NCBI GenBank assembly: GCA_010645155.1
Contig: JAAGOF010000329.1
Span: 264,443-328,442, forward strand
Source: Tigriopus japonicus
Taxonomy: Eukaryota; Arthropoda; Copepoda; Harpacticoida; Harpacticidae
DNA length: 64,000 nt
Direction of reading: 5' to 3'
Positions 23,086 to 33,139 of the stretch are shown one piece after another. Numbering within the stretch: the stretch's first letter is position 1; each line of letters opens with the position of its first letter. The notes below the pieces were generated by a model that searched no databases, had not been told where the DNA came from, and saw only the letters and a list, made by a program, of their open reading frames with translations. The translations under genes and the position numbers were made by a program.

Positions 23086-26000
23086 ACTTAGATACCAAGC
23101 TACACCCATACATGGAAAACCAATCCGATACTTAACATGAGATGACCAATCGAAAAAAATCGAAAAATGGCTGGCTGACTTCTTTGACCGCTTTGATAAT
23201 TGTTTCCGGTATATTTTTACCCCAAGTTCAAAATCAGCGCTTGTCTTAACTAAGGATGCAATAAATGTTATTCTTCTGAGAAGACCCCCAACCTGCCTTA
23301 ACTCTTATGAAGAAAACGCAATTTAAAAAGAAACATTTGTTCCATAATTAAAAAGACGATGGGAATCAATACTGGAGATTCAAAAATCTACTCCAGATTA
23401 CGTTCTAGAGATCAGGTTTCACTATTGATTAACCCCGAACTTGGAGCAAGTTCACACAAAGTATGAAGTTCTTGGATTAAAAAACCCGAATAATACTCAG
23501 CCTAATTTGGCCATCATAGTCCAATGTCCTCTTTTTACTCATTACTAGATATTCACGCAGTAGAACACTTCAACGAATTTGGAACAAAACTGAGGCTTCG
23601 CCCATTAACCATTACTTTCTTGTCGAGACTGGTGAGTGGTGATCTACTCCGTACTTTATCTCGAGTCTAGAGTTTAATCCTAAATGAAAGCGGTTTAGCC
23701 CAACGATGTCTTTCTTGATTTGGAGTTCCGCAGTCTCTGACAGCAGAGGAAGAAGAAGTTCCGACTTCACATGTTATCTCGCGGTGAACAAAGTCCAAAG
23801 GAATGCAATATTTTCGGATTTGGGTCAGCGGCAAAGGATTTTCCAATTACTTGGAACTTTGCTGTAGTCAGAAATGGTCTTCTTTCTCAAACCACTTCCT
23901 GAACTGCTTTGTTCAACGACGAACATGAATATTGTTTCCCTCCCAAGAGAAAAATCTTGTTCTCAAGTCCAATCTTTCGTTTTGAGAATTTAAAAGGCCA
24001 GTTTCTTCGGACTAGAGATATCGAACCGAACGAGAAGTTGGCTGGCAAACACAAACAACGTTGTGCTTTCTGGTCGTGGTCCCCCCTCTAAATATGGCCC
24101 TGGCATCATCAACCGTGGTACTTCGGGGATTGTTGTTTTCTTCAGTGGTCAGCTAATTCAGATAAATGGGACCGTAACGAGCTTGGTCGAGAATCCCTGT
24201 GGATTCTTCAACGAGAGGAGTGAATTCAATTTATGGACAAACAGACCGACAACGTCCCAGGCCCTCCTCGTCAATCCCAATGGATCTGAAACACAGGCCT
24301 AGAAAAGGAAGCTTCCAACAATACCCTTTGCTTTTTGGACCATCCATTCATTGATGGGCACAATCATCCAAATAGTTTTCTCATTACTTGATTTCATTGT
24401 CATTGTTCTAAAACAGAACTTTTTGCCAATCGATTAGATTCTTGTGAACTAAACTAAAAAGCTACAAGCTTCTTCAAATAGGCTTTTATCTCAAGTTCAA
24501 ACATCGTAGTAGAGATAAGATCATAATGCTAAATATTTTGAAAAAATGATAAATGGGACGCTGGAGTGAGATTCATTTTCCAAAAAAAACTTGAAATAAT
24601 CAAATGAAATGTGCATGTCGCTCCAAAATGTACTAATACTTGAAAGAGTTCGAGCTTAAATTTAATGATAAAATTATGCTCATTAGAAATACAGGGTATG
24701 CTTAAATTATTAACGCCACTATTGAATCCGCACCATCTCGTCAATATGAGCCATTTTTATTTTTTTCCAAAATCGCAAGGTACCTTAATCGACTTGTTTT
24801 TGTTTCTGAAAAAGAAGCATTCCGTCACAACAGCCCAATAACATGCCAGGTGAAACTCGAAATGTTTTGCAAAATGAGGTACGAATATTACAATTGGGAC
24901 TAACTCTGCAGTCCCTCCAGTTACTCGTTACTTGAATTACTCGACGAATGATATATAAAACAAGAAAACGAAAAAAAGGATGAGAACTCGGAGTTTGAGA
25001 TGGAGGCCCCTTCGTTGTTCAAAAGCAAGCAATGATCTCCCCAGGGATTGAGTCCTGTTGCGACAGACAAATTGCCCAAGCCCTTGAATCCGGGGAATTT
25101 TTGAACACATAACAAGATGAAATTGGTCTGAAACTAGGATAACACCAAACATGGACCAAGACGAAACATTTTTCGCCCGTCATTACAATAACGTGATCGT
25201 CAAAGATCGGTGAAATGGCGAGGTTTTAGAGAGTTAGTGTTTGACTTTCCTCACTAAAACAATCTTGGACGCAACTTGTAAAACGTAGTTCGCGAAACTT
25301 AGTCATTTTCCAGATGTATGGAAAACCACTCTGCAGCGATTACGCACTAGAGTTTGATTCTCCGAGAAAAAACTTCCCTAAGAATACAATCATGTCCTGT
25401 CCGTTCCAAAAAAGAATTGGCGCACAAACTGAATGTAGCTTGATGTGCTTGATAATGAAAAAAATGAGTGCAAAAATTGTGGGGACAACATCTACTCAAA
25501 CTATTGTTGTAGTCCACAAACAAAAATGTAAATTTCCACCTCGTATGAAAGAGTTATACTCAGTGATGACTTACACTTCTCTTGGGACACATTTTGTCTG
25601 TTTTAGCCAAGGGCACTTGAAGGAAAACACACAAACGCTTCATGTATGTATATTCTACTCTGCAACTAAAACACAACCACTTTCGACCAAACTTCTCGAC
25701 AAAAGGTGATCCCTTCGTTTTTCGCACATCTGCACACACAATTTAAGAACAACGGAATTGAGACGAACTTGGAAGTGAATTTGGATAGCACAATTCTTAA
25801 GCTTCCCTTAAGCTAGCTGAGACGTTGTGTCTAGAAATTGCCAGTATCTTGCAGAGCTAGGCCATAAATTACTTTGCAAGATTCACATGGCTTTTCCATG
25901 TTCTCCGTGGTTGGAAGACTTAGCCAGGGGGAGTAAAAAATATATATATTTAAGATAGTTCCCCGAGTTTCAAGACCAAGAACTTCGCGGTAGGTGAAGA

Positions 26001-27778
26001 CGAAAAAATAGCACGGGACTCAGAATAACTTTTAGGGGCCGCTCTGTTGTAATGAGCTTTTACTAGCACGTGGGGACTTGTGGAAAAAACGCAGCATGCC
26101 TTGGAATCCTAATTGGAGAAAGTGATGTTAGCATCAACATGCACATGCAAAGGAAGCCGGGAATGCAGATTTTGAGATTTGCTTCAACTGTCCAATGGCT
26201 TGTTTGCATTAACAACATCAAAGCAGAGTTGGGCACATGGGTCCAAACAAAAAAGAATATATTTCAAAGCACACGATGTTAAGTTTCCCAGTTATGTGTT
26301 CACGCGTTTCCTTAAAACCAGGTTAAGTAGATAGAATGCCATTTAAAGGTGATTCTGTCGTCAAATTACTAGAACAGAACACCAAGATAGTAAATATATT
26401 TAAAAAAACAGATCGACAGAGAATGGAACATTGGGATTTATGCTTCCTGCTCAAAAGAAATTTAACTCCAATAAAAAAGTTCACTCCTCCGAAAAACACG
26501 CCAGCAATATTTTAGCCAGACACTATTTTTCAATTAATATATCACAAACGTTGACATGACTTCTAGTCGCAATAAACATAATTTTAAAGCTTCTAAAAGT
26601 GGACTGCAAGTGATTTATCAATAGTAATCATATGTCTAAAGACTATCAAATATGATTCACAAACTATCCACAACACTCCGGGCAGGGTTTGTAGGTTCGA
26701 ATCCCGTCGTGTTTTGATGGCTTGTGGTTTTAATTTACATGCAGTTTTTCCATGGGTGAGGAAAAAATAATAGTTTTTTATTGCGTGTTTAGTAAATTAC
26801 ACATTGGATATACAACTTATATACATGTTCATTGAGTGTATTTGAAGGTGCCCATTCTGGGTTCAAAGCTGCAGCAGCTCAAAAAAATAGCTAATAAGTT
26901 TTTCGGTGGCTGCGAAATATCGACGTTTGGACAGCCTTTTCCAGATCAGAGCTGCGAAGCAGGGAATAGACTCCGAAAAAAACCATACAGGGAAATTTAC
27001 AACTAAAACCACCATTCCAAGGCTTTAAGCAAGGAAGGCGAAACTTGACATGAATTTCTTGGTGCAAGGCGGAATTTGGTGATGAATTTTGGTTAGTTAA
27101 GTACTGAAATTTGAATTGTCATTTGACTAATCTCCATCAATACTATATTCAAAAAACAAATGAGTCAGACCGAAGTCTGATTCATGAACAAACCTAGTAT
27201 GTCTCGCTACTTTTCGTTATCTTACGGTGACTAATCACAATAATCATCAAAGTCATCGCCCTTTGGACTCTTGCAAGCTGTGAAGTTTTTTGAAAAATGG
27301 AGCAAAAAATATTTTTTAAAGAATACCTAGAGATTACTGGTTTTCTTTAAAGATGGACGAACAGTCCCAAAATAAAAGATTGCACTATGCGTGTTGGCTA
27401 ATTAAAAGGTTGCGTGATTTTGTCGCCCAACTAATCTGCAATCTTTGAAGATTTGTTGACACTGTTAGGTAACACTTTAGGTAACACCATTTGAAACTGT
27501 GGAACAGGTAGTACAATTTTTTTTTATCGACACCAAACCTCTTCTTGTTTTTTAGGTATAGTTTTTGAACTAATTAAATTGAAATTTCATCCTTCGTTTT
27601 TTTGCAGGGATGTTATCTCGGAATAAGTGTCCTAATGAGTAGAAAAAGGAATTCGGGTTATATTTTCACAAAAGTTCGGTATCTGAGTAAAACCCAAGAA
27701 TTAATTCAACGAGTACAACATTCATCAACCAAGAAATGAAACTACGGAACCGCGGAGAAATGTTCTTGTATGCAAATA

Positions 27779-27784
27779 TTTATT
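27779..27784 (-). terminator. Candidate poly(A) signal of the RUSF1-like gene
   Basis: AATAAA on the minus strand, about 266 bases past the stop codon at 28050. It is the first clear canonical hexamer noticed on that strand. Confidence 0.4.
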
Positions 27785-28049
27785 AGTTGGCAACACGGTA
27801 ACAAAAAACTGCACGAATAAAAGCATTCACATTTGCAAGGTATCACATTAAATGCAAGGATATATTCATATGAATTGCACTCAAAATGCACAAGGAATAA
27901 AAAATATGAATCAAAAAATAGATTGTCGAGGAACAAAGAAATGCAACAATAAATGAAAAGTTAATTCGAGGATGCTATTAAGAATGGTTACTCGTACCCA
28001 AAAGTATGTTGTTAGAAAGGACATCGAAATGTTGAAGGTTTCACTTCTA

Positions 28050-28802
28050 CTAAAGCTGTTTTTCCTTTCCATAAAACCCTTCAGAATTGATTTGAAAGAC
28101 AGAAAAATCCCATCCTTGGGATTGAGCTTGCGCTTTAAAATCTTTAAAATTAATATGTTTGGGAACGTTTTCACCGAATTGAGCCTGGCAACAGGCCTGA
28201 AAGTAGGCCTTGTGTCCCACGTCCGATTTGGTTTCAAAATTTCCTCCAAAGATAATCAAAATGTCGGTTTCATTCCAAACAATCGAGTAATTCTCTCTGT
28301 CATTTCTGGGAATGCTGTCCCATTTTGAGATCAAATTCATGGCAATAAGCTTAGAAAAAGGGGCTCCAAAATGGATCCTTTTTCGCCACAAACCAAACTC
28401 GCTCAATTGACCTCCAAATACCACAGATTCTCGGCTATTGCCCTCTCTAACATCCAGTACAATCTGCGATCGAAAATACTCTGTGATGACTCTCAAGAAC
28501 CGTTCTTGGTTGAATGTTTGGAACTGAAGGGCGGTTACAGCCCGATAATTGGCAAATAAGTGGAGGAAAGTCATAATAAAGAAAAGAACCCACTTGAACG
28601 TTTCTTCTTGGCTGACAAAGGGGAGGATAAAGAGATTCAATAGCAGCGCTATTAAACCAACTAATGTCTCTTGGGAGCCGTCCTTAGCTGCAACGTCGGA
28701 AATATTGTTGTTTTGAGCTTGGTGTTGGGTAATGGCTGCTCGAGTAGCACTTCCGGACACTCCAACTAGACTTCTGGCTACACTGGCCAAACATAAAACA
28801 AA
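28050..28802 (-). CDS. RUSF1: RUSF1-like, coding exon 3 (C-terminal)
   Basis: After acceptor TTTCCAG the exon begins Phe-Val-Leu-Cys-Leu-Ala-Ser and encodes 250 residues plus TAG. The first 100 residues hold the SVARSLVGVSGSATRAA and AKDGSQETLVGL blocks and two hydrophobic segments (around VGLIALLLNLFILPFV and VLFFIMTFLHLFANYRAV), which are likely membrane passes. The rest, ending GKEKQL, is charged and weakly conserved. There are no internal stops or frameshifts. Confidence 0.9.
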   Translation of the reverse strand, partial: FVLCLASVARSLVGVSGSATRAAITQHQAQNNNISDVAAKDGSQETLVGLIALLLNLFILPFVSQEETFKWVLFFIMTFLHLFANYRAVTALQFQTFNQERFLRVITEYFRSQIVLDVREGNSRESVVFGGQLSEFGLWRKRIHFGAPFSKLIAMNLISKWDSIPRNDRENYSIVWNETDILIIFGGNFETKSDVGHKAYFQACCQAQFGENVPKHINFKDFKAQAQSQGWDFSVFQINSEGFYGKEKQL

Positions 28803-28865
28803 CTGGAAATTAAATAAAAGGCTTGATAGAGATACATTTTATAAAAATGAAGCAAATAGCCGTAC

Positions 28866-29099
28866 CTGAACACAAGAGGTGGTCCAAAAGGGTGCGGTTA
28901 GCTCAATGAGGATGGCAGAGTCGTTCATGATATCGGCAAATAATCGCCATTTCTTACAATTATGATCCAGATCAGATCCTTGGAGCCAGGTGAAAACTAT
29001 TTGTCCACACATACCCGTACCATGTCTTAGCAACCAGGTGATTGTAGCGGCCAATGCGGTGGCCGATTCATCTCCGACACCAACCCCTTCCAAAACTGC
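28866..29099 (-). CDS. RUSF1: RUSF1-like, coding exon 2
   Basis: Seventy-eight codons. The acceptor is TTTTTAG and the exon begins Ala-Val-Leu-Glu-Gly-Val-Gly-Val-Gly-Asp, directly continuing the exon 1 end as in other family members. It carries the DUF647 core: a hydrophobic segment with ATITWLLRHGTGM, then KKWRLFADIMNDSA. It ends at Val-Gln before donor GTACGG (GT at 28865-28864). Confidence 0.9.
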
Positions 29100-29685
29100 C
29101 TAAAAAGAGCATGGAATAAGTAAGAATTTGCTAAATTCCTTAATACTGGAGGTCAAGTCTCGGAATTCGTAAACGAAAGTTATAAAAAGTTTTTGAGTTC
29201 TAAGTTCTGTGATACTGAGCAATGAAGAAAACGAATCACCTCATAAAAGGCAAATTCTTCAGATCATCGTTGCAAGAGATATGTGGGTTCCATTAGAGTT
29301 TATTTAGATTAGTATTGGATTTAAGAATGTTGAAGAAAAGAAAAGATGTTGTTGATGCAGTTATCGGCAGACAAGTTTGCATCTTGCAGAGCATTTTCAT
29401 GCTGAATCGTTGGTTCGGAACGGTCGGTAAAGGACAGCTTTAGGAACCTTTCTCACTCTCACAAAAAAAGCACAATGTAACATGTGTGTCACACCTGGTC
29501 GGTCTAAAAGGGTTAAACAATGAATCCACGTCGACAGGAGTTTCTGAGTAATCAAAAAATTGGCACTGGTGATGTATTGAAAGCCGAAAGTGAAGCAAAA
29601 AAAACCGTACCGAAAGGCAACAAATGCTTCAAGCTTCGAGCTATAATGTATGAAACTGGGGGAACTTTGGTACTATTGTCTAAAA

Positions 29686-29870
29686 CAGGGGTCGGCAACC
29701 ACTTCGGAGTTATGGCCCACCAAATTGACTTGTTAGCTCAGGGCCCACAAAGCAGAATTTAGTGGTTTAGGGGCCCACAATTGAACAATCACGGAGCTTT
29801 GAACCCACTATGTTTAAATTTTTCCATAGCTCCTTAGCCCATCAAAAATCACACCGGTAGAAGACCCCTG
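29686..29870. mobile_element. Non-autonomous hAT-type element in RUSF1 intron 1
   Basis: This 185-bp element starts CAGGGGTCGGCAACC and ends GACCCCTG, an 8-bp perfect terminal inverted repeat. It is flanked by a perfect 8-bp duplication GTCTAAAA (29678-29685 and 29871-29878). An 8-bp target duplication with CAGGGGTC termini is the hallmark of hAT elements. The inside has several GGCCCACA-like repeats, typical of these short elements. No transposase is encoded. Confidence 0.92.
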
Positions 29871-31145
29871 GTCTAAAAAGTCGAGTCGATTGTTCAGTCT
29901 CATTTTGAACGAATAGGCTTTTCTCATCTGGGCTCCAATGAGTTTAAACTGTTTGCAAAGGGTTAAAGCACGACCAAATATTTTCGCTAGAAATGATGGA
30001 TCATTCGATTTGGGAAAGATTTCAGAATTTAGAGCTGTACAATACTCAGAGAAGGTATGAAAAATGTTTTGCAATCAATGACTTCAAGAGCATTTACGGG
30101 CATTTTTTTAAATTTTTTTTTAAAATTTTTTTTAAGCATATACTCTCTTCTAACCCAAGATTTTAGATCAACTCGAAGACTTTTTATTTGCATCCAAAAG
30201 TGCCTTCAAATCCTAAGGATAGCAAAGAAATAACATACCCCATTACAAAGGATAATAGCATTTGGGCAGATAAGTACATCTAATATCGACAAATTATCAA
30301 ATATTCAATCAAGCGTTGATCCAATCGGCCAATTCGAATTCGTGGGCACATCAAATGTCATCAATATTGCTCATCAAAGTAGTTTAAGAAAAGTGAGTCT
30401 TCAAGGGAATCTAATAATTCTTTAGATGTTCACCGGTATCCCATTAAAAACGAAATATAGGGTAATTTCTGGACTGGTTACGTTTTAAGTCTTTATTTTG
30501 GTTAAGTAACCATTCGGTTGAAAATGTCAGCTACTTACCGGATAAACGTATACAAACAACGTATTAAAGCTTTTCCGAGAGTTTATCTAAATTACAAAAG
30601 ATTGGAGCAATCTTTGGCAAATCATGAAGCCTTCAAAACCTTCTTTGTACAAATTGAATCCAAGGGGATTCATACTTATGACAAGACTCAAGTCAAAAAC
30701 CCAAAAATCAGTGATTGACCGAAAGGCTTCCTAAATTAAACTGAAACTGAAACACTGGACTCTACTTAAAATCATGTCCATGCGCAATTCGCCTTTTTCA
30801 TATCGCTCATGCCTTCGAAGTTGGGTAGTCGAAAATTTGAAAAAAATGGAGCAATGAATTTTAAGCGGTTTTCGAACCACAAAGTCTTCGTTTTTGTTTT
30901 TAAACTCCATTCCATGATGAGCTTATCTGCTCTAGTTTGTGTAGACATAACCAAAATTGACATAAAAATTTCATCCGATATTGCCTTCGGTCTATCGCTT
31001 CTAAATATTAAGTTTTCTGTCGTCGTTGGTGGAGCTCCAACTAGTTTTGCTACGAAATTTGTTATAAAAACCCAAATATGGTATTGATTGCATGATTTTT
31101 AATTATTAACTCATAACGACTTTAACTCAAAATCTGCTTTCATAC

Positions 31146-31415
31146 TTGGGTGGCCAGCGATCCCGAGATATTACTGGCAAAAGCCTGGATCGTGTCCCAG
31201 ATTTGATAGGTGGCATAATCCGAGGACACGGAATGCGGATATCCCGTGGGCAAAAACACATCTCGAAAGAAGTTCCGTCCTAGGCTTCGACAGGGCGTGA
31301 TTCGCACCCGTTCTAAGCGGGAATCGGAAGGAGATCCATTGGACCGATGATACACGTACTCGACTTGTCGGACCGAGTCCCATTCACGGTAAACGGGCTC
31401 GATTCCCGCACTCAT
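31146..31415 (-). CDS. RUSF1: RUSF1-like, coding exon 1
   Basis: Ninety codons from an ATG at 31415 to Gly-Ser-Leu-Ala-Thr-Gln, then donor GTATGA (GT at 31145-31144). The start MSAGIEPVYREW has no signal peptide. The conserved family start NFFRDVFLPTGYPHSV lies in its second half. Codon use is C- and G-rich at third positions, in contrast with the AT-rich flanks. Confidence 0.9.
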
Positions 31416-31715
31416 TTTTCAATTACGGCTCAAAGTTTGTTGACATGGCATCAGGGTGACTAGAACAGGTTTTGTAAAAACGACCGAAGGATTGCAAATA
31501 TAGCAGGAAAGGGTGTCGTAGTCTGGATTGAATTGCTTTAAAAAGATTTAGAGATTGGTTTTCGACATGGATCGGAATACATTTAAAAAAAGGATACGGA
31601 ATTCTTAAAAGTAAGTGTATTTCATATGTGGATTAATTCTAAAGTTTGGGGAGACAATTGGCTAAGAACATTGTTGTCCATGAGAAAATATCGAGGCTGT
31701 TCCAAATTGTTATTA

Positions 31716-31873
31716 CAGTCAACTTCGGATGTAAGGGACCCGGCGGAACCACCGAAATTCGTCCCTTATATCCGACCGAAATTGCATGGAAATCGATCAT
31801 CCGGACCTTCCAAAACAGTCCCTTATAAGCGAAAATCCCTTATATCCGGGTCCCTTATATCCGAAGTTGACTG
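31716..31873. mobile_element. Pogo/Tc1-mariner-type MITE upstream of RUSF1
   Basis: This 158-bp element is flanked by TA on both sides (31714-31715 and 31874-31875). Its first and last 28 bases are inverted copies with one mismatch, beginning CAGTCAACTTCGGAT. The internal sequence repeats the CCCTTATATCCG motif. Termini starting CAGT with a TA target site fit the pogo branch of Tc1/mariner. It lies about 300 bp upstream of the RUSF1-like start codon and could affect that promoter. Confidence 0.88.
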
Positions 31874-32595
31874 TAATTGGTCGAACTACCATTCAAAAAG
31901 CGCCTGTCTTAAAATAGACTTAAAAACACTTGGAAACAATGAAATCTTTTAGAAGATTTTGGCGCCTTTCCTGGGAAAAAAAGAAATATCATCTATTATA
32001 TTTTGTAAAATTGAGACTTTTTTCCCGCTATTCCCTCTCCTTGCCATTTTTTGGCTGCCAATGTTATATATTGATAGTTGTCTTCATTGACACATGGTTC
32101 AAAGCTAAATTTTGACTCCGAAGAGCTGAGTTTGGAGGGTGGCAGTCAGCCGTGATCATCATGGCCATCAGCACGACAAACCGATGCAAAACACATTACG
32201 CTATGCCTTTCCCGCATTTTCTAGGATTTTGATGAAAATTTTCCACACGCAGACGCAAAATCAAAATTTGTCCAAGTCAATACAAATTAATGATCTTAGG
32301 ATTGCTCATCTTTTAGGGAAATCTAATCAAGATTGTTTTTGGGAATGTAATAGTCGGTTTTTCATATTGTTAGAGAATTTAGGAGAACAAATCTGAGAGC
32401 ACAACATAAAGGTTGCCAACGTTGATCCCACACGGGAAATATTTTTTAAAAATATTTTCAACAAACTTCTTATGGTCACTTGGTTAATCACAGACCTCTA
32501 AAATGAAAATCAATTTCATCAAGACCATATTTATTGTCAATATCACCAAGAATAGCTCAACAAAGGATATTATAGAATACTATCTTACTATCTAC

Positions 32596-33139
32596 CAGAC
32601 CTGTGCCAATTACTTTTCAAATGTAAAAATTACAATTACGATTACTTTGGTCTCAAAAGTAATCAAATACAATTACAATTACTTCATTTTCAAATGTAAT
32701 TAATTACAATTAGTTTCAAATAGTAATTGAATTACATTCAATTACATTTCAATTACACTAATTTTCAAACCCAACCGGAAATAAATTCTTTTTAAGTGCA
32801 AAATGTGTAAAGAGCATCCAACACTTTTCAATTTTTGGGAAATTAATTGACATGCTGAATAAAGTTGGAAAGGGGAAAAAATCTGTGAAATATTTAATCC
32901 CATAACTTCCTACGTAACTGAAAATGTGATTGTAATTTGCAATTGAAAAATGTCAATTGCATTCGTTCAAATATAATTAATTACGATCACTTCGATCTCA
33001 GAAGTAATTAATTACAATTACTTCGATCTCAGATGTAATTAATTACAATTACTTTTATTATTCAAGTAATACCAATTACTTGGAAATGTAATTGCAATTC
33101 TGTAATTCTAATTTCAATTACGATTACATCACAGGTCTG
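32596..33139. mobile_element. Non-autonomous hAT-type element rich in TTACAATTA repeats
   Basis: This 544-bp element has perfect 10-bp inverted ends, CAGACCTGTG and CACAGGTCTG. It is flanked by a perfect 8-bp duplication CTATCTAC (32588-32595 and 33140-33147), as expected for hAT. The subterminal zones on both sides are full of AATTACAATTAC and GTAATT motifs, and a 31-bp tandem repeat sits at 32977-33055. No transposase is present. The repeated subterminal motifs may be binding sites for a transposase supplied elsewhere. Confidence 0.92.
32977..33055. repeat. 31-bp tandem repeat inside the hAT-type element
   Basis: The motif starting TTAATTAC and containing CTTCGATCTCAGA recurs at 32977, 33008 and 33039 (about 2.5 copies, period exactly 31 bases). 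Confidence 0.9.

Larger units (their letters stand above)
21591..27778. other. AT-rich intergenic region between the kon/CSPG4-like and RUSF1-like genes
   Basis: About 6 kb. It contains a large palindrome (22235-22733), a tRNA-like SINE head (23011-23085) and many A/T runs. Open frames such as the 131-codon frame at 25314-25709 (+) have no recognisable domain. No gene is supported. Confidence 0.5.
28050..31415 (-). other. RUSF1: Gene model: RUS1 family (DUF647) membrane protein, three coding exons
   Basis: Exons in transcript order are 31415-31146, 29099-28866 and 28802-28050, all joined in phase 0, giving 418 residues. Human RUSF1 (C16orf58) is about 468 residues, so length fits a complete protein. 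The joined product has the family hallmarks in order: FLPTGYPHSVSSDY, then QIWDTIQAFASNISGSLATQ, then the exon 2 block with TWLLRHGTGM and KKWRLFADIMND, then the exon 3 block with SGSATRAAITQHQAQNN and AKDGSQETL, then ANYRAV. Plant RUS1/RUS2 proteins act in root UV-B sensing and auxin transport; the animal protein's function is poorly known. Both splice junctions fall inside conserved blocks and restore them exactly, which makes the model strong. The C-terminal third is much less conserved. Intron 1 (2,046 bp) contains a hAT-type element; intron 2 is only 63 bp. Confidence 0.9.

Noticed and set aside
26694..26704. Perfect Pol III B box GGTTCGAATCC
   Set aside because: No A box or tRNA fold upstream, so neither a tRNA nor a SINE can be supported.
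27463..27488. 12-base tandem duplication containing AGGTAACAC
   Set aside because: Only two short copies, not informative.
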